A DNA stretch of 64,000 nt, taken from contig PUFA01000012.1 in assembly GCA_003508835.1 (NCBI GenBank), positions 18,146,001 through 18,210,000 on the forward strand. The letters are read 5' to 3'. The stretch is from Eonycteris spelaea. Its lineage: Eukaryota; Chordata; Mammalia; Chiroptera; Pteropodidae. The number at the start of each line of letters is the position of its first letter. Within the stretch, counting starts at the first letter, position 1. A model generated the notes under the pieces. That model did no database searches. It saw only the letters and a list, made by a program, of their open reading frames with translations, and was not told the origin of the DNA. Below are positions 58,895 to 64,000 of this stretch, piece after piece. A program made the position numbers and the translations under genes.

Positions 58895-58930
58895 GGTGAA
58901 CGTGGATTTCCTGGCTATCCTGGCACAAGA
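58895..58930 (+). CDS. COL6A4: COL6A4-like helix exon, 36 nt
   Basis: Four triplets, GERGFPGYPGTR, phase 0-0. Acceptor is GACACTAG and donor is AGA/GTAAGA. Confidence 0.92.
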
Positions 58931-59034
58931 GTAAGAAGATACCTTTCTGGGCCTAGTTACTGGTACGCAGCATGAATCATTTGTTTGTATTTATTTTTCT
59001 TGACACTCAGAGTTTTGCTTTTGATTCTATTAAG

Positions 59035-59096
59035 GGAGAAGATGGTGACCAGGCCACCAAGGAGAGAAGGGGGCAAAGGGAATCAGAGGGAATAGG
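59035..59096 (+). pseudogene. COL6A4: COL6A4-like helix exon, frameshifted (62 nt)
   Basis: Starts GEDGD in frame, after which the Gly repeat disappears (QATKERRGQ). Shifting by one base from about 59049 restores a glycine every third residue to the end of the exon. The length of 62 nt is one short of the 63 nt seen in several neighbouring helix exons. A single base was therefore lost near GACCAGG (59047-59053). Reading on in the shifted frame meets TAG at 61678-61680, two exons later. Acceptor is TATTAAG and donor is AGG/GTAAGA, both intact. The intron before it is only 104 nt. Confidence 0.9.
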
Positions 59097-60434
59097 GTAA
59101 GAACCAAAGAAATTTCCCAAGATCTATAGAGGCCCACATCATGACATTCTACTCACAGGAGCCTATTTCCATTGGATTAATGGATTTCTTAGCAGAAAGC
59201 CTGTGTCCTCCTCAGGCACTGTGCATTCCACACCTTTTGGGCTAACCCACTTCTCACTTAATCCCATGTTCATTTATCTTCTGAATACAAATGCATCTCC
59301 CTAAACCATAACAACAGAAAATCCAAGTTGGAGTTTCAGTTATTCAATATCAACCTTTTAACAAACAAGTTTGGGGGCACCTCTGTCTTTGGTAAATAAT
59401 GATATCACTTGGAAGGTACTGTTTGCGCTGTAGAGCAAACATTGCTATTTCTCTGAGAGTCTTCTAAAACTTAACTTTCTCTTAGCTATTGCAGGGCTAG
59501 ACTCTCAAGAATGTGGCTACCATGTTGGTGGACTTTGAGTCATTTCACTATGCTTTATAGAGTCTACCATTAAAAATCTATTCCTTCAGATTCTGAAGAT
59601 TCAATCTTGAAGAACCACAACACTGGCAGCTCTTTTGGAAAGAGTAAGCCTGTGGGTATCTAAAACCTTGGCCATGTTTAGCTGATGGACATTAGAGAGC
59701 AAGGCCTTCTGAGAAAAGGACATGGACCAACGCTCAGTGAAGAAAAGAGGAAAGGAAAGATAATGTATATTTTCTAGGCAGTCAATAATTGGTATTTTCA
59801 TACATTGGCAAGGACATAAAGAAAATTTTGATCTATGCGAACTTCACTTGCTGCTGGCTAATTTTGCCCTGTTCAGCTAAACTCAGCTCTCTGGTTTCAA
59901 ATTAAAAAAAAAAAAATCTATTACATGCAAATAATGCTATGTCTACAGATAATGCTGTGTCTGTTCAAATATGTGTAAAATGAGCAGTGAGCCCATGATT
60001 AGCATATGCCTTTACTCATCCTCTGAAGACCAGAAGGTGGTAAGGAAATTCTTGTTTCTCCTGATGCCAGGCCTTCAATGCCTATTTCTTGCATCCTTTT
60101 AATTACATGATCTGGAGGCTCAGCTGAGTATTGGCTTTTTTATGGCTCTGTTTGGAAGTGTGTATCTGTGTACATGTACATATGTTGTCTGGGATTAGGT
60201 ATATAGGAGAGAATTTCGATAGTTCCTATAAATTCTTTCTAGCCTCTGTGTCTCACTCCACCAGTCATGGTTTCTGTGTCTTACTCTGCTGATCACAGTT
60301 CATAAACTGATCCATCTCAAACTAATTGGACCTTAGATATAATGACAATTTGGTATCTCAAAGTGGGCCTGATGGCTTTAACCAAGTTGTATTCAATTGG
60401 GGGAAGCTTATTCCTTTGCTTTGGTCATTTTTAG
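59097..60434 (+). other. Intron within helix region
   Basis: 1.3 kb of unclassified sequence with an A run near 59906. No repeat could be assigned. Confidence 0.7.
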
Positions 60435-60497
60435 GGTAATGCTGGCTTTCCTGGATTTGTCGGAACCCCAGGTGACCAAGGACCTCCAGGACCAAGG
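60435..60497 (+). CDS. COL6A4: COL6A4-like helix exon, 63 nt
   Basis: Seven triplets beginning GNAGFPGFVG and ending GPPGPR, phase 0-0. Acceptor is ATTTTTAG and donor is AGG/GTAACA. Confidence 0.92.
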
Positions 60498-61652
60498 GTA
60501 ACATGGACTCTTCTCCTTTCTCTTATTTTCAGCCTTTGTATAAAAATGAGTAAAGATTTGATAAGAGATATCTTTAAGAAGTGAACAGTAACACACAAGA
60601 GGACCTTTATAGGGAATGGGCCAAATTTACTTCAAGTCTTTACCCAGTATATTTATTCAATATAAATGTTTTACTTGAACATGAAGAGATTAGAGTGGCT
60701 GGAGATTTATAAATTTTTCTAAATACATAAAACAATATATAATACTCACTGGAGAATGAATTTTTCAGCATAAACAAAATGAGCAACAACATTTATGCAA
60801 AAACTAGAAGGGAATCCTAACAAAATATGACATTTACATAATCTTAACTAAACTGACAATGTTGCAAGCCTACGGATATTTTTTAAATTCCCTGGAATGG
60901 TATGAAAGGAAAGATTTGGCGCTATTGACATTTTGTCCCATATCTCATCCTAGGAGGCTAGGCTGTCTTTCCATGAGGGGTGGCCATTGAGTCAGCCATG
61001 TGCTGAACCTGGTGATTTCACTGCAGCGTAGGTAGGGTTTACTGGAGAGGTGCAACAAGATCATAAAATCAAAAATCTTATAAGTAGAAGGACCACTCAT
61101 GCCCATTTTACAGATGAGGAAACAAAGGCTGAGAATATTATAGTGACTTGGTCACAAATTACTACCTTACAGAGTCTAAATAAAAGCAAAGATCTGTAGA
61201 CTCCTGGAGAGCCTGGGGTCAGGCAGCTCTATTCTGAAGGATCCAGGGAAGACTTGTTTAGTACTAGGGCAGAGATAGGGTGCTAGTAGGAGAAGGGATA
61301 GGGGAGGACTGAGGTCTATTTTAGAACTGCCTATGAATGGTCCTGAGTTCTTGATTGGCCTTTTCTTGAATTTTATCCTAAACTATGGCTTGATCTTAAA
61401 ATGACTTGATCTTCTAAAAGTCTTTATGTGTTCTCTACCTGGGCATCCTGGACTACAAGTTCTGGGATACAGCTCCTGGACACTCTGACCTCCTTCCTTA
61501 AGGGGTAAGACAGAACTCCAGGGCCAGGAGTGAAGGACAGGTGGTTTGTGTACCATGGTAAACTTTCTCAGAACCATTTGCCATACATCTCTGGAGAGTA
61601 ATGTATGGTATCTCAGAATTTTGCATTTTAAACTTGTTTATGTTCTTTTCAG
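60498..61652 (+). other. Intron within helix region
   Basis: A short MIR-like segment with TTTTACAGATGAGGAAACAA lies near 61085-61150; the remainder is unclassified. Acceptor is TTCTTTTCAG. Confidence 0.7.
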
Positions 61653-61688
61653 GGTATTAAGGGCCCCAAAGGCTTGGTAGATATGACG
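61653..61688 (+). CDS. COL6A4: COL6A4-like exon: end of triple helix
   Basis: Reads GIKGPKGLVDMT, phase 0-0. Three last triplets close the helix and DMT starts the non-helical part. Summing triplets from the exon at 21785 gives 336 residues once the frameshifted exon is counted as 21 codons, the family length. Donor is ACG/GTAGGT. Confidence 0.9.
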
Positions 61689-62643
61689 GTAGGTAAAGAT
61701 TTTAATTCTAAACTTTATTCTTTTCAGAACACAAAGCTTCCTGTTTTCATGAAATAGAAATCTATAAAGATTCTTTAGTTTCTTCTTGTACTTTAGGTTT
61801 ATGGACTTTACTCTAAAATGTTATAACCAAATCAAGTAAAAAGAGTAGAATTATATTTTAAATCCTGGAGGGAATCTGGATGTTTTTGAGTAACACTAGT
61901 TGACATGAATGGAAAGACTTTGAGACCACTTACCCCCATGCAATATGCCTTTTTGTAAAGGTCAAAAATTGCATTTAAAGTATTTATAAGGCAACACACA
62001 GTATAGTGCAAGCCATTGTGTTTCATGGCACACCTGAAAAGAAAGTTATGATGTTCTTCATCTTCCATGTACAAAAATACTATCCTGGGTGAGTGGAGGA
62101 GGAATTGGAGGCAGCCAAAGAGCAAGAAGTGATGGGATCAAGGAAAGAACAGAACAGAAAGGAAGCAATCAAAGGAATGAGACAGAATTCTAGGGGACAC
62201 GTTAGGAGTACCTATCTAGGCAGTCATTCTAAAAAAGTGCACCACAAATTACTAACATAGAGACCAAAGAATGAAAGACATTTCTATCCCTTCTATGCTG
62301 AGATGGCTGGGTTTAAACTTCTTTAAAGTCAGATTTGATTCCATAGCTTTGTGAGGCAGATAAGAAAAATGAATTCCTCTTATCTACCTATATCTAATAA
62401 TATGAGCATTATATTGTATATAAAATATATTTTAAATGTTTTAAAATAACTACTGGATCCAGACATATAACTGCTGGATAGTTTTATTTCCTACAACAAT
62501 TTTGGGGTTTTCTTTGTGGCTTAAAAAGCTTTGGATAGGTACTAGTCATATCATATGACATTTCTAAGTCACCAGGGTACGGAGGAATATATTCAAATTA
62601 AATACTTTTTCTTGTTTCCTCTCTTTCTCCGTCTTTCTAATAG
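61689..62643 (+). other. Intron after helix end
   Basis: Unclassified AT-rich sequence. Acceptor TTTCTAATAG follows a C/T-rich tract. Confidence 0.75.
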
Positions 62644-62680
62644 CCTTGTGAAATTGTTGATTTCATGAGAAGAAACTGTC
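62644..62680 (+). CDS. COL6A4: COL6A4-like exon: start of C-terminal non-helical region
   Basis: A 37-nt exon reading PCEIVDFMRRNC plus one base, phase 0 in and 1 out, ready to join the next C-terminal vWA exon. The donor is GTC/GTAAGT at 62681. A second GTAAGT lies exactly 63 nt downstream (62744) and would add 21 open codons with an unusual basic, Cys-bearing sequence; I prefer the first because related chains have Cys-Pro here, which a C/CN codon split would give. Confidence 0.78.
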
Positions 62681-64000
62681 GTAAGTTGAAAAAGGTCAAA
62701 GGGCGCCAGTGGTGTGAAATGGGGATGAGTCATGGATTGGGACGTAAGTTACTGAGGATTTGACTGAGGTTTGGGAGGTGTCATTGTCCCTCAGAAAGGA
62801 CCCTGCAAGTGAATATATTTAGCTCAATCTCGCCCTTGGGTAAGTGATCTCCTTCAATGTAGTCTCAGATATGGAGTGGTCAAAAGGCATATTTTCTCAA
62901 TGGTGAAGAAAAATTCTATTGTACAATACGGCATCATAAAATGCATGAAAATTGCACACCTGCATGTATGCATCTTGGTGCTTCTTATCATGAAACAGGC
63001 AAAGAAAAGATTTGTTCTTTTTAACTTACCATTTAAATAAGAGGGATCAACACTGAGCCTCCAATGAGAAGTATGTCTTATTTATTTAAATTTGTTTTAG
63101 AAATAGAATTCTGAGTCATAAAATATTAAGTAACGTTTTATCACATTCTCAGATTGGAATTTATTTACTGTCTTCAGTGTATTTCAGGATATTTGCATCC
63201 TATAATGCACACATTTCTTCATTTACTGGCCATAGGGGGAGAACGTTGACTTGGCAAATCGCTTAGTTTGGGCTTGGGTTTTCTCCACAATCATCCCACC
63301 CCTCTCGTTCTGTCTCACTCTTCCATATTCTGTTCATTCTCATCTAGTTGCTGCTCAGGCAGATTATGGAATCCTATTTCCTATAAATCATAATGAATAA
63401 TACCATTGTCTAGACCACAAAAGAAAAGAGTGTCAGAGTTGGCCACATAAAAAGTGAAAATCCCTTTACATGGAAGAGAGCTGTAAAATCAAAAGCAAAC
63501 GGAAAAATGGAAAAAAAATATGCAATATATAAGCAACAGACCAAGCAAAAGACATAAGTCCCTTACTCTATCATGTCAAAATATATAAAATTGCTACTGC
63601 TCAATCATTTTCATCTACAAATACAGATATTTTATAGTTGCCAAACCTAAATATAAAAATCTTTTAGAGTGAAAATGGGCAAAAGACATGGAAGATTCAG
63701 AGAAGAACAAAATTCAAATAAACAACAAATCTGTGAAATGTTTGACCTTACAAGAAGTTAAAGAATACAAATTAAAATGAAATACTCTTTGTTTCTCAAA
63801 TTGGAAATATTTTTTAAATGACAAGAACATCCCTATCCAAATTTGGGAAATGTATAAAAGCACCCATTGCTGGTAAGAATATCAGTTGGCACAATCTTTC
63901 TGAAGTGCAATTGGACAATGCACATCAAAGCCATAATGATAGAGATTTAATAGGGCTACAATTGGGCAAATATGCACAGAGACATATATAAGTAAGCTCA
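62681..64000 (+). other. Start of intron running off the window
   Basis: No further exon is seen before base 64000, so the C-terminal vWA domains lie downstream. The last 550 nt are L1 sequence. Confidence 0.75.
63450..64000 (+). mobile_element. L1 ORF2 3' part, sense, cut by the window end
   Basis: AATGGGCAAAAGACATGGAA, TACAAATTAAAATGAAATAC, CTCAAATTGGAAATATTTTT and GCTGGTAAGAATATCAGTTG are in the order of an old L1 ORF2. Diverged and non-coding. Confidence 0.75.

Larger units (their letters stand above)
176..62680 (+). pseudogene. COL6A4: Collagen VI alpha-4-like chain locus (29 exons, frame-disrupted)
   Basis: The exon chain encodes, in order, seven vWA domains, a Cys-rich linker, a Gly-X-Y helix of 335-336 residues with a Cys at helix position 50, and the start of a C-terminal globular region. 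In the family such a chain replaces alpha-3 in collagen VI heterotrimers of the extracellular matrix. Exons and GT-AG sites are well preserved, and vWA exons have 1-1 phases so they join in frame. N5, N4, N3 and helix exon 59035-59096 are off a multiple of three, and the 39469/39880 pair is also suspect. Each break leads to an early stop, so a full-length product is not expected. Signal-peptide exon and most C-terminal exons lie outside the window. COL6A4 is preferred over COL6A5/COL6A6 because the N7 sequence and the linker after N1 do not resemble those paralogues as I remember them. Sequencing error remains possible. Confidence 0.82.

Noticed and set aside
176..62680. Assignment to COL6A5 or COL6A6
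   Set aside because: The N7 start, the N1 wording and the CCNMYVKC linker differ from those chains as I remember them and agree with the alpha-4 chain. An alignment would settle it.
1..64000. CRISPR arrays, operons, riboswitches or other prokaryotic systems
   Set aside because: The DNA is clearly mammalian with introns and interspersed repeats; no such structures were seen.

Overview
This window is mammalian genomic DNA: small exons with GT-AG introns, AT-rich introns of up to 7 kb, and dense MIR, L1, hAT and Tigger remnants. One locus fills it. The plus strand carries 29 exons of a long collagen VI alpha chain, from just after the expected signal-peptide exon (upstream of base 1) to the first C-terminal exon; the rest of the C-terminal region lies beyond base 64000. 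The architecture is seven von Willebrand factor A (vWA) domains (N7 to N1), a Cys-rich linker, a collagen triple helix of 335-336 residues, and the start of the C-terminal globular part. Domain content and the wording of the helix and linker fit COL6A4 (alpha-4(VI) chain), not COL6A5 or COL6A6. That assignment rests on remembered family sequences, not on an alignment.

Layout: N7 (176-787), N6 (2855-3430), N5 (4178-4782), N4 (7796-8426), N3 (12097-12641) and N2 (13021-13575) each occupy one exon with phase-1 borders. N1 is split over three exons (17987-21606). The linker and helix start is 21785-21877. Eighteen further helix exons run from 23523 to 61688, nearly all multiples of 9 nt and phase 0. 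A 37-nt exon at 62644-62680 opens the C-terminal region.

The gene appears to be dead or dying in this genome. Frame-breaking changes are seen in N5 (one base short, about 4354-4357), N4 (one base extra, about 8363-8366), N3 (about 12274-12284) and helix exon 59035-59096 (one base short). A fifth problem lies at the 39469/39880 exon pair, where the strong donor breaks the frame and the in-frame donor is weak and costs a helix glycine. Splice sites, exon order and overall helix length are otherwise preserved, so inactivation looks recent. Assembly or base-calling error is the alternative. Human COL6A4 is also a pseudogene, but it was broken by a chromosomal rearrangement, so this would be a separate loss.

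Species: two minus-strand 118-nt 5S rRNA-derived elements, one with a perfect 10-bp target-site duplication, recall the 5S-derived SINEs of fruit bats (Pteropodidae). The L1 3' ends resemble those of laurasiatherian mammals. A fruit bat is the best guess, held with moderate confidence. The intervening DNA holds transposon remnants, a probable solo LTR and simple repeats. I see no second protein-coding gene, no functional RNA gene and no novel system beyond the decay of this gene.
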